Shown: positions 17,735 to 27,153 of the stretch, piece by piece | How positions within the stretch are numbered: the first letter of the stretch is position 1 | How the letters are laid out: each line of letters begins with the position of its first letter | Assembly: GCF_903819165.1 (NCBI RefSeq) | Contig: NZ_CAIJCS010000014.1 | Span: forward strand, 366,871 to 430,870 | DNA length: 64,000 nucleotides | DNA from: Aedoeadaptatus nemausensis | GTDB lineage: Bacteria; Bacillota; Clostridia; Tissierellales; Peptoniphilaceae | Direction: 5' to 3' | Program-made: the position numbers and the translations under genes | Notes under the pieces: generated by a model | Databases searched by the model: none | What the model was told of the DNA's origin: nothing | What the model saw: the letters and a program-made list of their open reading frames with translations, nothing else

Positions 17735-18354
17735 TCGAACTCCCCGCCATTCACCACCTTCCGGAAATTAAATATGAAGATTTCAGACGCCGAGAGATTT
17801 ACCGCTATATGAGACTCGAAGGCAACGAACCCGACGAGGAAACCAAAAGGGATGTGGAGCGAAATTTAAAGCGTCTCCTGGAGACCGCACAAATTACAAA
17901 AACTGCGGAGCTTCGCCCCGTAAGCCGCGAGGAAAATCTTCTTCGCTTCGGTACTTTTCAAACGGAAAGCCGCGTACTGGCCGAGAACTTAAAGACCAGC
18001 GATTATGTCGTGCTCTTCGCCATTACCCTCGGAGCCGCCGTGGACAGACTCATTAACCGGCTCACCATTGTGTCGAAGACCGACGCCTTTATTACCGATG
18101 CTTGCGCCACGGAAGTACTTGAAACTTACGCCAACAGCTACTGCCGAGAGGTAAAGGAGGCTGCCGCTCTTTACAATCTAACCACACACCCCCGCTTTTC
18201 GCCTGGCTTTGCGGATTTCGGTCTCGAGCATCAATGGCCGCTGATTCGAACGCTGAAAGCGGACAAAAAGATTCACATCGCCTTGACCGACGGTAATATG
18301 CTGATTCCCACGAAGACCATTACGGCGGTAATGGGCCTGGACCAAAGGAGATAA
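17731..18354 (+). CDS. stand-alone methionine synthase activation domain protein
   Basis: A 207-residue protein equal to the C-terminal S-adenosylmethionine-binding reactivation domain of E. coli MetH, here as a separate chain. Visible family segments include FAITLGAAVDRLI, DACATEVLETYANSYC and RFSPGFADFGLEHQ. The last corresponds to the RxSPGYGD region that binds S-adenosylmethionine near the cobalamin. The gene lies between metF and metH with minimal gaps. The partner MetH in the next gene lacks exactly this domain, so the two probably assemble to restore oxidised cobalamin. Confidence 0.92.
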   Translation: MIELPAIHHLPEIKYEDFRRREIYRYMRLEGNEPDEETKRDVERNLKRLLETAQITKTAELRPVSREENLLRFGTFQTESRVLAENLKTSDYVVLFAITLGAAVDRLINRLTIVSKTDAFITDACATEVLETYANSYCREVKEAAALYNLTTHPRFSPGFADFGLEHQWPLIRTLKADKKIHIALTDGNMLIPTKTITAVMGLDQRR

Positions 18355-18355
18355 G

Positions 18356-20725
18356 ATGACATTACGCGAAGAATTAAAATCAAAACGTCTTTATTTCGAC
18401 GGCAGCTGCGGCACTTATTTGCAAGATAGAGGGCTCGCAGCAGGCGATATTCCGGAACTCTTAAACCTCAGCTCCCCGGAACTTATTGTGGACATGCACC
18501 GCGCTTACTTACAATCGGGAGCGGATATTATCCTTACTAATACCTTCGGTGCCAACGCTTTAAAGTTTAAAGATGAAAAGATTACCGTCGAGGAGGTCGT
18601 TGCCGCCGCCGTAAAAAATGCCAAGCGCGCCGTCGAGCTCGAAGGCCACGGCTATGTGTCCCTGGATATCGGCCCTCTCGGCAAAATTTTGGCGCCCCTC
18701 GGCGATTTGGCTTTTGAAGAAGCCTACGATTGCTTTAAAGAAATCGTCATCGCCGGAAGGGACGCCGGCTGCGATCTCATCACCATCGAAACCATGTCCG
18801 ATACTTACGAAATCAAGGCGGCCATGCTTGCATGTAAGGAACATGCCGACCTTCCCCTCTTCGTAACAGGAGCATTTCAAGAAGACGGTCGCATGCTCAC
18901 AGGCTCTTCCATCGATGCCTTTGCGGAGCTCGTCACTTCTCTGGGGGCCGACGCCATGGGCATGAATTGCAGCTTCGGCCCGGTGGAAACCTTGCCCTTA
19001 ATGAAAGAACTCGCCGAAGTCGCCACCATTCCCCTTATTGCAAACCCCAACGCCGGCCTTCCCGTGGTTCGCGGCGGCGAAACTTTTTACGATATCGACG
19101 ACGACACCTACGCCGATTATATGATGGAGTTTGCCGAGATGGGCGTGCAGATCATAGGCGGCTGCTGCGGCACCTTCCCCTCTTATATCGAAAAAACCGT
19201 GGAACGGACAAAAAATACACCTGTCACGCCACCTCGCGGTCACTTGCGCACGGCGGCTTCTTCCTACACCCATATTGTGGATATAGGTGCTAAACCCTGC
19301 ATGATCGGAGAGCGACTGAACCCTACGGGGAAAAAATACTTACAGCAAGCCCTTAAAGATCACCATACTTCCGCCGTTCTCGCCATCGCCTTGGAAGAGG
19401 AAGAAGACGGCGCCCATATTCTCGACGTCAATGTAGGCGTACCCGGACTGAACGAGGAAGGGGTCCTTCCCGATCTCATTCGGGAATTACAGGGCGTTAC
19501 TTCCCTTCCCCTTCAAATCGACACCACCAATGTAGGTGCCATGGAAAAAGCCGCCCGCATTTATAACGGCAGACCTCTCCTAAATTCCGTCAGCGGGAAG
19601 CGGGAGGTAATGGACGCCATTTTCCCCATCGCTCAAAAATACGGCGCCCTTTGTGTCGCATTATTACTCGACGACGAGGGCATCCCGAAGACCGTAGAAA
19701 AACGAATGGAAATCGTGGATGCTATTCTAAAAGAAGGGGCTCGCTATGGGCTAAGTGAGGAGCATTTTCTCTTCGATCCCCTGGCCATGACCATCTCCAG
19801 CCAAAAAGACGGGGCTACAGTGGTCCTCGAAACCTTGAGACGCTTAAAAGCCCGTGGCTTACGCTCCACTCTCGGCGTCTCCAATATTTCCTTCGGCCTC
19901 CCGAATCGCGACGCTATTAACGGCCACTTCTACGCCATGTGTCTTGCCGAAGGGCTCAGCGCGGGCATCGTAAACCCGTCCTCCCCGGCCATGCAGAAAG
20001 CCTATAGGTCTTCCATGGCACTCCTCGAGCAGGATCCGGATTTTAATGATTTTATAGAAGCATTTGCCGAGGAAGAATCGGAAATAAAGGCAGGCGATGG
20101 AGAACACGATCTTTCCTACGCCATCGAAAAAGGCCTTTCTAAAGAAGCAAAGGATCTTACCGCACGCCTTCTCGAAGAAAGGGAGCCCATCGAAATTATT
20201 AACGATTACCTCGTCCCCTCTCTGGATAAAGTGGGGAGAGAATTTGAAGCGAAGACACTCTTCCTTCCCCAACTATTGCGAGCTGCCGATGCGGCCGCCG
20301 CGGCTTTCACCATTATTCGCAAGCGAATGGATGAGATGGGGACTGCCGCGGAAAACAAGGGACGCATTATCGTCGCCACGGTAAAGGGAGATATTCACGA
20401 TATCGGCAAAAACATTGTGAAGGCGCTCCTGGAAAACTACGGCTTCGATATAATCGACCTCGGGAAAGATGTTCGACCGGATACGGTGGCGGAAAATGTA
20501 TTAGAGCACGATGTTAAACTCGTAGGCCTTTCCGCCCTCATGACGACGACGGTGCCCTTTATGGAGGCCACCATCCGGCTCATTCACGAACAATCTCCCG
20601 ATACAAAGATTATGGTAGGCGGCGCCGTGCTCACAAAAGAATACGCTGATGAAATAAAAGCCGACCGCTACTGCAAAGACGCCATGGCGTCGGTGCGTTA
20701 TGCGGAAGAATTATTTAATCAATAA
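18356..20725 (+). CDS. metH: cobalamin-dependent methionine synthase lacking the reactivation domain
   Basis: Transfers the methyl group of 5-methyl-THF to homocysteine by way of cobalamin. The 789-residue protein has a homocysteine-binding domain with zinc cysteines in MGMNCSFGP (about 205) and IIGGCCGTFP (about 270). Next comes a pterin-binding domain starting near IGERLNPTGKK, then the cobalamin cap, then the cobalamin domain with DIHDIGKNIV (DxHxxG, about 680). It ends after the B12 domain; E. coli MetH is about 1,227 residues and carries the activation domain. A strong AAAGGAG site precedes the start. A terminator follows, which ends the operon. Confidence 0.96.
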   Translation: MTLREELKSKRLYFDGSCGTYLQDRGLAAGDIPELLNLSSPELIVDMHRAYLQSGADIILTNTFGANALKFKDEKITVEEVVAAAVKNAKRAVELEGHGYVSLDIGPLGKILAPLGDLAFEEAYDCFKEIVIAGRDAGCDLITIETMSDTYEIKAAMLACKEHADLPLFVTGAFQEDGRMLTGSSIDAFAELVTSLGADAMGMNCSFGPVETLPLMKELAEVATIPLIANPNAGLPVVRGGETFYDIDDDTYADYMMEFAEMGVQIIGGCCGTFPSYIEKTVERTKNTPVTPPRGHLRTAASSYTHIVDIGAKPCMIGERLNPTGKKYLQQALKDHHTSAVLAIALEEEEDGAHILDVNVGVPGLNEEGVLPDLIRELQGVTSLPLQIDTTNVGAMEKAARIYNGRPLLNSVSGKREVMDAIFPIAQKYGALCVALLLDDEGIPKTVEKRMEIVDAILKEGARYGLSEEHFLFDPLAMTISSQKDGATVVLETLRRLKARGLRSTLGVSNISFGLPNRDAINGHFYAMCLAEGLSAGIVNPSSPAMQKAYRSSMALLEQDPDFNDFIEAFAEEESEIKAGDGEHDLSYAIEKGLSKEAKDLTARLLEEREPIEIINDYLVPSLDKVGREFEAKTLFLPQLLRAADAAAAAFTIIRKRMDEMGTAAENKGRIIVATVKGDIHDIGKNIVKALLENYGFDIIDLGKDVRPDTVAENVLEHDVKLVGLSALMTTTVPFMEATIRLIHEQSPDTKIMVGGAVLTKEYADEIKADRYCKDAMASVRYAEELFNQ

Positions 20726-20740
20726 AATCCAAACAATTAA

Positions 20741-20786
20741 AAGCCCCAAGCTTCGGTTTACAATATCCGAAGCTTGAGGCTTTTTT
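20741..20786 (+). terminator. terminator of the metF-metH operon
   Basis: A 16-base arm (20741-20756) pairs with 20767-20782 apart from one mismatch, followed by a T run. Strong stem. Confidence 0.9.
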
Positions 20787-20827
20787 ATTTTCAACACTTT
20801 CAAATTAGATTCAGATAAAAAGGTTCT

Positions 20828-20852
20828 TAAAAACTCCCGGCGTGTCCGGGAG
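20828..20852 (-). terminator. terminator of the SLH surface protein gene
   Basis: CTCCCGG/CCGGGAG stem (20834-20840 and 20846-20852) with a 5-base loop. On the minus strand it is followed by TTTTT, eight bases after the stop codon. Confidence 0.88.
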
Positions 20853-20859
20853 TAAATAT

Positions 20860-23800
20860 TTATCTGATTTTATTGATATTAAAGACGATCTGAGCGATTT
20901 CAGCTCTCGAAAGTTGCTTCTTGCCTTGGAAAGTTCCATCTTCCATACCGTTAATGATATTGGATTTGGAAAGCTCTTTTACAGCTTCTCTCGCCCACTT
21001 GGGAATTTTATCTTCGTCTTTAAATTGTTTGGCCTGACCGTCGAAGTTTATCTTCTTCATCTGCTTGTAGCGGTACAGAATGGTCGCCATTTCTTCTCTC
21101 GAAATCGTCTTGTTCGGTGCGAAATTTGTGGCATCCATACCGTAAATAAGGCCTTTTGCTTTTGCCCAATTGACGTATTTCGCATAATATGCGTTCATAT
21201 CGATGTCTTGGAAGCTGATATTGGCGGGGAATTCATTTGCTCCTTCGAATCTACCGAGAACGGTAATAAATTCGGCTCGTGTCATGGGTTTATTCGGTTC
21301 AAACCGATTGCCCATGGCAATATCGTCGAAAAGTTTATGCTCCAAGCTGTAATTAATGGCTTCTTTTGCCCAGTGATTTTCAATATCTATATAGTTTTGT
21401 GTCGATTTACGATTACTTTCTCTCTGTTCTGTCGATCCTTTTGGCGGTGTTTTTCTTTCGAATGTTAAATTGATCCATCCGCTTCTTTGGCCGGGCTTTT
21501 CCTTCCGTTTGGACTCTATCGACGGTTTCGGTCTTGAGGGGTTCGGTTGCTTCGGATTATTGGGAGCAGGTGTCGGCTTCTTCGGATCCTTCGGTGTCGG
21601 CACAGGATTCGAGGGATTCGGATCCTTCGGGCTGGGAGCCGGTTCCGAGGGGCTCGGTTGATTCGGATCTTTCGGTGTCGGAGCTTGCTCTTGCTCTTTC
21701 TTCACATCTTCCATAAGCCTTTTCAGATCTTGAGTCGCTGCATTCATAGCATCAAATGAATGCCCTTTAAGTGCCTCTTCAGCTGTTTCTAAGGTGTTCT
21801 CGAATTTCTCTTTCAGTTTTGAATCTTTGGAGAGTTTAATAGCCTTTGCTTCCTGAATGAGTGCTTCCAGCTCTTTTTTTGCCGCTTCTAAGGTTTGCGC
21901 CTTGTTCTTTTCAGCTAAATTCTCTTCATTTTTACGAACTGCCTCTTCCCGAATATCTTTAATTTCATTAGCACTTCCGGCTCCGTTAATTCGCCCTTCA
22001 AATCTCGCCATCTCCTCCGGCGTCAAGTGAGAAAGTTGTTTTACAACGGCGATCGCATCTTTGCGCGCAGTTTCAAGTTCTGTTTTTGCCTTTACTTTTT
22101 CTTGATCGAGTTTTTTGTATTTTTCTACAATAGGTTCGATCTGGGCGATCTCTTTTGTCGCCTTAATTTCGTTTATCGCCCAGTTAATTTCACTCTCGCT
22201 TAAATTTTTGAATTCTGTAACTTTATCAAGTGCAGCGGCTTGGGCTTTACTTAAATTAAACTGAACCGCACCATCAAATGATTCTTTTACGCGATCGAGA
22301 GTATCGGCTTCTTGAATCTCTTTCGTAAACCGCTCTTTGTCATTGGCGCTTAATAAACTAAGAGTCTCCAACTTGCTTATATACTCTTGCTTGGCATCGT
22401 CGAGATCTTTCCTCTTCATAGCAGCTTCACTTAACATTTTGTAATTATTGACGATCTCGTCAATTTTCGTCTTGTCGGCTGCAGCTTGTAGCTCTTTTTC
22501 AGCTTGAGCGAACTGCTCGTCTGTTAAGCCCGGTAGCGCTTTAATCTGTGTGAGTGCAACTTTTCTCTGCTCTTCGAGCACCTTCGCCGCTTCTTCAGCT
22601 TCTTGAGCCTTTGCTTTTTGATTTTCTATGCTCTTATCTTGAGCTTTTTGGTAAATGGTTTCTACATCATGAGCTGAATCGGCACGCTCGACTTCATCGA
22701 TAAAGCCTTTTCTCTCACCCTCTGTGAGATCAGTCAGCTTATTAATTTTTTCTCCGGCTTCAGCCTTCACTTGCTTAAGATTCTTATCATCTTCCACTTG
22801 TTTATTCTCAGCTTTTGCCTGTTCTACAATACCGTTAATTTCCTGTTCTGATTTTGCGCCTGTAACTTTAGCTTGATAAGCCGTCTTCTTATTTCTATCG
22901 AGATGTTTTAAATCTTCGATGGCTTTATTAGCTTCTTGTCGTTTGGGTCCCAGAGAGTCTCGCAGCTTCGGAAGAATGATCGATTCCAGTGCTTGTGCCG
23001 CATTGTCAACTTGTTCCTGTGTTCTATCTTGCTTTTCTAAGTTACTTTTTATAGTAGGAAGTATGTTGTTAAATTTTTCTTGTTCTTCCGCCGGATAGCT
23101 TTTTAATTCATCGTAAAGCGGCGTCGCTTTCGACATATCCACTTGATAGGTCATGGTAACAGGCTTAGAGGAATTAAAGTTCTCCCCTTCTTGGGAAAAT
23201 TCAAATTTCGTGTTGTTCGGCGTATTCTTCGGCACGGCATAAAATACACCTTCCTTTACCGGTTGAAGCTCCCCGGGCATGGATGTTTTATTTAGCGTAA
23301 AAGTTTTAGCCTCATTTCCTTTTACGACCTTTAGTTTCGGTAAATGTTTATGGATCGCGGTCGGATCGAGATTCGAATTGTCGGGCAAAGATATAGTATA
23401 ACCCGCCCTGTCTTTCGCATTTTTACGCTCTTTAAATTCTACACTCGGTTCTTCGTAGGTATCTTTAAGAACCATTTTCTTGCTAATGGTTTTTCCTTTG
23501 CCCGATTCTTGATGGACGACGACAAACTCATCACCTGCACTTGCACCATACTTTTCTCTCAATTTTTCCATAGGAAAATCATAAGAAATAACACCGGCTG
23601 CATCCTTTTTGTCTATTTCAAAGTCAAAGATCTTCCATGTATTATCTTTCTTCGTATGGAGGAACATTTTTATAGATCCCGTCATTTTAGGCGACATCAT
23701 AATCTTATCTTTTGTTTGTTCCACAATAGGCTCCAGGCTTTTTTCACCCTTAACCGTAAGATTACCGACTTGTGTTTCTCGATTACCTTTTACGACATAA

Positions 23801-24210
23801 AGTTCTATTCTGTCCCCGGCACTGAATTCTCTATATGGAATCAGTGGCCGACCGCCCGAACCCATTACTTGCTCGGTAATATAATCTTCTTTAATGTGTT
23901 CTTCTTTTACAGAATCCACCAGGATTTTTTTATAAGTTTCACCGCCGGTTATGAGCTTCATTTGCAGCCTGTCACCGATCACAAGGTTTTTGTCATCCTT
24001 TAATTTCTTCGTGTTTACGTGTAGTTTCGTATCGCCGATAACAGGTGGTTTTTGGAAATATATTCTCATTTCTTGCGCTTGGCTCTGTACAGTTCCATTT
24101 TCCGGCTTTTCCCCTTGGGCATATGCCATGGTCCCTGAAAAAGATGAAGATAGGGTCGCAATGCTCAAGGCCAAAGCCAGTGTCTGATTTACTTTATTAT
24201 GTGTTTTCAT
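20860..24210 (-). CDS. large SLH-domain surface protein with GA-module-like helical repeats
   Basis: A 1,116-residue exported protein. It has a signal peptide (residues 1 to about 31, ending near AYAQG). An N-terminal beta-rich part of about 330 residues follows. Then come at least six helical repeats of about 55-80 residues with the pattern LxxLxxxEKxxFxxxIxxAxxxxEIxxIxxxA (for example LKHLDRNKKTAYQAKVTGAK). These resemble the three-helix GA modules that bind serum albumin in related cocci, but binding is only inference. A proline-rich linker with PTPKDP/PSPKDP units and three C-terminal SLH domains (about 940-1116, with HWAKEAI, YYAKYVNWA and KWAREAV) anchor it to pyruvylated wall polymer. 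Codons are more AT-rich than in the neighbours. A strong GGAGG site precedes the start. Confidence 0.92.
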   Translation of the reverse strand: MKTHNKVNQTLALALSIATLSSSFSGTMAYAQGEKPENGTVQSQAQEMRIYFQKPPVIGDTKLHVNTKKLKDDKNLVIGDRLQMKLITGGETYKKILVDSVKEEHIKEDYITEQVMGSGGRPLIPYREFSAGDRIELYVVKGNRETQVGNLTVKGEKSLEPIVEQTKDKIMMSPKMTGSIKMFLHTKKDNTWKIFDFEIDKKDAAGVISYDFPMEKLREKYGASAGDEFVVVHQESGKGKTISKKMVLKDTYEEPSVEFKERKNAKDRAGYTISLPDNSNLDPTAIHKHLPKLKVVKGNEAKTFTLNKTSMPGELQPVKEGVFYAVPKNTPNNTKFEFSQEGENFNSSKPVTMTYQVDMSKATPLYDELKSYPAEEQEKFNNILPTIKSNLEKQDRTQEQVDNAAQALESIILPKLRDSLGPKRQEANKAIEDLKHLDRNKKTAYQAKVTGAKSEQEINGIVEQAKAENKQVEDDKNLKQVKAEAGEKINKLTDLTEGERKGFIDEVERADSAHDVETIYQKAQDKSIENQKAKAQEAEEAAKVLEEQRKVALTQIKALPGLTDEQFAQAEKELQAAADKTKIDEIVNNYKMLSEAAMKRKDLDDAKQEYISKLETLSLLSANDKERFTKEIQEADTLDRVKESFDGAVQFNLSKAQAAALDKVTEFKNLSESEINWAINEIKATKEIAQIEPIVEKYKKLDQEKVKAKTELETARKDAIAVVKQLSHLTPEEMARFEGRINGAGSANEIKDIREEAVRKNEENLAEKNKAQTLEAAKKELEALIQEAKAIKLSKDSKLKEKFENTLETAEEALKGHSFDAMNAATQDLKRLMEDVKKEQEQAPTPKDPNQPSPSEPAPSPKDPNPSNPVPTPKDPKKPTPAPNNPKQPNPSRPKPSIESKRKEKPGQRSGWINLTFERKTPPKGSTEQRESNRKSTQNYIDIENHWAKEAINYSLEHKLFDDIAMGNRFEPNKPMTRAEFITVLGRFEGANEFPANISFQDIDMNAYYAKYVNWAKAKGLIYGMDATNFAPNKTISREEMATILYRYKQMKKINFDGQAKQFKDEDKIPKWAREAVKELSKSNIINGMEDGTFQGKKQLSRAEIAQIVFNINKIR

Positions 24211-24575
24211 AAGTCCTCCTTCATGTTTTTATTTTAAAGGAGCCTATATTTCCTTGTCATCCTTCCGCCGTTTCACACTTTTTTCATACTTTTTCCATTG
24301 AGCACACACTTTATTTCTATTTATCTGATTACGATTCCCACTATTATAAGAAAAAGTATTATTTTTTCCCTATATATTTATTTCTTCGATCGCAGCGAAT
24401 AATATTCATCGTCATTTTCAGCAATCTGTATATATTATTCTTGTATACTCTCGATTGAATTTTCTGATTTCTCACAAACTGCTTTCACCGAAATTTCACG
24501 AAATAAAAATCGAATTTTTCCTCTTTTCTTCTTATTTATAATGACTACTTTTTATTCCTCTCAATTTTTTACAAT
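24211..24575 (-). promoter_or_regulatory. AT-rich upstream region of the SLH protein gene
   Basis: About 365 bases without a gene, clearly more AT-rich than the surroundings. On the minus strand there is a TATAAT box at about 24347-24352 and other TATA-like runs further upstream. I could not find a convincing -35 for any of them. A GGAGGA site lies just before the start. A long untranslated leader is possible; no known riboswitch is recognised. Confidence 0.4.
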
Positions 24576-24604
24576 AAAAAACCACGAGTCTATTCTCGTG
24601 GTTT
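24576..24604 (-). terminator. terminator of the amino-acid ABC operon
   Basis: A 10-bp stem AAACCACGAG/CTCGTGGTTT with a 6-base loop. On the minus strand it is followed by a T run, just after the stop codon of the ATPase gene. Confidence 0.9.
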
Positions 24605-24612
24605 GATAGTGT

Positions 24613-25335
24613 CTATAATACTTTATTGAGGAACGATTGTGTTCGCTCTTCTTTCGGATGGTTGAATACTTCATCGGGGGTTCCCTCTTCTACGAGGAGT
24701 CCCTCATCGAGGAAGAGGATGCGGTCGCCCACTTCTCTCGCAAAACCCATTTCGTGGGTAACGACCACCATGGTCATTCCCTCTTTGGCGAGTTGTTGCA
24801 TAACGTCCAGTACTTCGCCGACCATTTCCGGGTCGAGGGCGGATGTAGGTTCGTCGAAGAGCATCACCGAGGGGTTCATGGCCAGGGCGCGCACAATGGC
24901 GATCCGTTGTTTTTGGCCTCCGGAAAGTTGATTGGGATAGGCGTCTTTTTTGTCGGCAAGGCCCACTCGTTCTAAAAGTTTCACAGCCCGAGCTTCCGCC
25001 TGGCTCTTGTCCTCTCCTTTGACGAGGATGGGAGCCATGGTGATGTTTTCCAAGACGGTTTTATGGGGGAAAAGATTAAAGGATTGGAATACCATGCCCA
25101 TATCTTCCCGCACTTTTTCTATATTCGTGTCTTTTTTATTGATATCCACACCTTCGAAAATAATTTCGCCGCCGTCCGCTTCTTCTAAGCGGTTTAAGCA
25201 ACGTAAGAAGGTAGATTTCCCTGAGCCTGAGGGGCCGATGACGACAGCAACTTCTCCGTCTTTGATTTCCGTAGAAATACCTTTTAAAACGTGATTGTCT
25301 CCGAAGCTTTTTGTAAGATTATTAATGAGTATCAC
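24613..25335 (-). CDS. glnQ: polar amino-acid ABC transporter ATPase (GlnQ type)
   Basis: ATPase of a polar amino-acid uptake system. Walker A is GPSGSGKST, the signature is LSGGQKQR and Walker B is [12 protein letters not shown], with a family-typical [14 protein letters not shown] near the end. I set the start at the GTG at 25335, since GlnQ proteins begin M-I-x-x-x-x-L-x-K-S-F. The frame is open 11 codons further upstream inside the permease gene. It overlaps the end of the permease gene by 14 bases, and the AGGAGG in that end is its likely ribosome site. The substrate cannot be read from the ATPase. Confidence 0.93.
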   Translation of the reverse strand: MILINNLTKSFGDNHVLKGISTEIKDGEVAVVIGPSGSGKSTFLRCLNRLEEADGGEIIFEGVDINKKDTNIEKVREDMGMVFQSFNLFPHKTVLENITMAPILVKGEDKSQAEARAVKLLERVGLADKKDAYPNQLSGGQKQRIAIVRALAMNPSVMLFDEPTSALDPEMVGEVLDVMQQLAKEGMTMVVVTHEMGFAREVGDRILFLDEGLLVEEGTPDEVFNHPKEERTQSFLNKVL

Positions 25336-26008
25336 CGGTCGCCATCCTCCTTTCGAATGTATCGACAACTTTAGAAAGCACGGTTACGAGAACCAGATAA
25401 ATCAATGCCGATGTTATATAGGGCATAAAGGGCAGATAGGTCGCCCCGCCTGCAACTTTCGCTTGGTACATAATATCGCCGACGCCGACGACGGAAAGAA
25501 TGGCCGACTCTTTGATCAAGGTGACAAATTCATTCCCGAGGGCGGGCAATACGGTTTTGATGGCCTGGGGCAGAATGATGTGGCGCATGATTTGGCTCTT
25601 CTTCATGCCCAACGATGCCGCCGCTTCGCTCTGCCCACGGTCGACGGCGTTAATACCGCCGCGAATGATTTCCGACACATAGGCCGAAGAGTTCATGCAC
25701 ACGGCAATCATTGACAGTATAAGGGGCTGTTTTAAGTAATTAAACTGATCGGGCACCACGGTGGCGAAGCCGTAATAGGCAATGGTCACTTGCACGAGCA
25801 ATGGCGTGCCCCGAAGAACCTGTACGTAGATTTTAGATAGTATTTCCAGGGGCTTAATTTTTGAATTGCGCATGAGGGCGACGATAATCCCCAAGGCAAA
25901 ACCGATAAGCACGCCGAAGAAGGAAACCTTTAAGGTTACCAGCGTGCCTTCGGCATACATTGGTCCCCACTTTCCTAAAAAGGCGAACCAAGATTTCAAT
26001 AAGTTCAT
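25322..26008 (-). CDS. polar amino-acid ABC transporter permease
   Basis: A 228-residue membrane protein of the HisM/GlnP type. It has about five membrane segments, an early [17 protein letters not shown] segment typical of the family, and the EAA loop ([22 protein letters not shown]) that contacts the ATPase. It lies between the binding protein and the ATPase gene on the same strand. A hairpin separates it from the binding protein gene, which may lower its level relative to that protein. Confidence 0.93.
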   Translation of the reverse strand: MNLLKSWFAFLGKWGPMYAEGTLVTLKVSFFGVLIGFALGIIVALMRNSKIKPLEILSKIYVQVLRGTPLLVQVTIAYYGFATVVPDQFNYLKQPLILSMIAVCMNSSAYVSEIIRGGINAVDRGQSEAAASLGMKKSQIMRHIILPQAIKTVLPALGNEFVTLIKESAILSVVGVGDIMYQAKVAGGATYLPFMPYITSALIYLVLVTVLSKVVDTFERRMATGDTH

Positions 26009-26025
26009 AACTCCTCCTCGATTGA

Positions 26026-26054
26026 AAAAACTGTTTCCCGAGGAAACAGTTTTT
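26026..26054 (-). terminator. intra-operon hairpin, partial terminator or mRNA stabiliser
   Basis: A perfect 13-bp stem AAAAACTGTTTCC/GGAAACAGTTTTT with a 3-base loop lies between the binding protein gene and the permease gene. On the minus strand a T run follows, so it can end most transcripts after the binding protein gene while letting some through. Confidence 0.75.
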
Positions 26055-26071
26055 CTTATTGACAGTGAAAA

Positions 26072-26983
26072 TTATTGGGCGTCTTCAGCACCTGCAGTTT
26101 CATCGTTCAGTTTTTCGTACTGTGCGATCCACTCGTCCACTTTACCTTCTTCGATCATTTTTTTAAGTTCTTGATCGATATAAGCGGTTAAGCCGTCGTT
26201 TCCTTTTTTAAGTGCCACACAAACACCCGGTTCATCGGGAATTCCAACTTCAAGGGCGACGAGTTCGGGGAATTGTTTGGCGTATTGTTGTCCTGCACTC
26301 TTGGAGATAACGAGGGCATCGGCAGTGCCATTTTTAACTTCAAGTACCAGATTGTTTAACTTCGGAAGGCTCTTAAGGTTAACATCTTTGGGAAAGTTTT
26401 CTTGAACGGTCGCTTCTTGCATGGAGCCCGTTTGAGCGCCTACGGTGAGGCCGGCAAAATCTTCCATGGTTTTATAGCTTTCCGCCTTATCTTTGGGAAC
26501 AATGATCACTTGTTCATTTTCGTAGTAGGGAGAGGTCATATTGACGGCGTTTAAACGTTCGGGGGTTGCCGATATACCGGCAATACCGATGTCCGCTTGG
26601 CCGGAGGTAATACTCGGGATGATACCGTCGAAATCCAAGTCTTTGATTTCAAGTTCCACGCCTAAAGAGTCGGCGAGGGCCTTTGCGATTTCGATGTCGA
26701 AACCGACGATTTCATCTTTTCCGTCTTTCATTAAGTGCCATTCATAGGGCGGATAGTCGGCAGAGGTTGCGAGGACGAGTTTGCCCTTGTCCTTGATTTC
26801 TTGTGTTGCAGCATCGATAGTTGCTTGATCTGCCGTAACTTCTTCCGCTACGAAATCCGATTTGTTGCCGTTGATGCCAGCCTCGGCATTACCGCCGTTA
26901 TTGGCTTCCTGATTTCCGCCGCAACCGACGAGGGCGAAGGCGAATACGGCGACGATTAAACTTACGATTGTCCATTTTTTCAT
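26072..26983 (-). CDS. polar amino-acid ABC transporter substrate-binding lipoprotein
   Basis: A 303-residue family 3 solute-binding protein. The signal peptide ends in a lipobox (ALVGC, C21), so it is anchored to the outer face of the membrane. The mature part starts with an Asn/Gly-rich linker and then shows LVLATSADYPPYEW, VGFDIEIAKALADSLG and VGAQTGSM, all typical of polar amino-acid binding proteins. The substrate cannot be assigned. It is the first gene of the three-gene importer operon and lies behind an unusual leader with an inverted repeat and a possible short upstream frame. Confidence 0.94.
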   Translation of the reverse strand: MKKWTIVSLIVAVFAFALVGCGGNQEANNGGNAEAGINGNKSDFVAEEVTADQATIDAATQEIKDKGKLVLATSADYPPYEWHLMKDGKDEIVGFDIEIAKALADSLGVELEIKDLDFDGIIPSITSGQADIGIAGISATPERLNAVNMTSPYYENEQVIIVPKDKAESYKTMEDFAGLTVGAQTGSMQEATVQENFPKDVNLKSLPKLNNLVLEVKNGTADALVISKSAGQQYAKQFPELVALEVGIPDEPGVCVALKKGNDGLTAYIDQELKKMIEEGKVDEWIAQYEKLNDETAGAEDAQ

Positions 26984-27000
26984 TTTATTTTATTCCTCCT

Positions 27001-27119
27001 CAACTTGAATACGCAAACGATCTGATTCTTATCTTTGTCTCATGATGTCGGCGCCGAGACTTTTTATGTCTGTAGCCTCGGTTATCCGACGGCGGCTGAA
27101 TGTTATGGTATTCAAGTTG
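27001..27119 (-). promoter_or_regulatory. structured leader of the amino-acid ABC operon, closed by a perfect 12-13 bp stem
   Basis: CAACTTGAATAC at 27001-27012 and its exact complement at 27108-27119 enclose 95 bases (a 13th pair is possible). The right-hand partner on the RNA ends directly at the GAGGAGG site of the binding protein gene. Inside is a further stem (GTCGG/CCGAC enclosing CCGA, AGAC/GTCT). The layout is that of a cis-acting switch, but the inner sequence matches no class I know. Confidence 0.6.
27029..27115 (-). CDS. possible leader peptide, 28 codons
   Basis: A GGAGG site (inside 27121-27130 on the minus strand) lies eight bases before a TTG at 27115 that opens a frame of 28 codons ending in TAA at 27029. 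The peptide has three arginines in a row (codons 8-10: CGC CGT CGG) and is otherwise polar. Its start codon is in the left arm of the 12-bp stem, so folding would hide it. This could be a regulatory leader peptide, but a chance frame cannot be excluded. Confidence 0.3.
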   Translation of the reverse strand: MNTITFSRRRITEATDIKSLGADIMRQR

Positions 27120-27153
27120 AAGTCCTCCTCTCTCTTATTTTTGGCTTTTTTGA

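Noticed and set aside
20842..21468. Open frame of about 200 codons on the plus strand
   Set aside because: It lies wholly opposite the SLH gene, reads as the complement of its low-complexity codons, and has no family features.
21470..21759. Repetitive Gly/Phe- and Ser/Asp-rich frames on the plus strand
   Set aside because: They are shadows of the proline-rich linker of the SLH protein on the other strand.
24211..24575. Possible riboswitch or small RNA in the AT-rich gap
   Set aside because: No conserved motif, no strong stems, no clear -35 for any TATA-like box.
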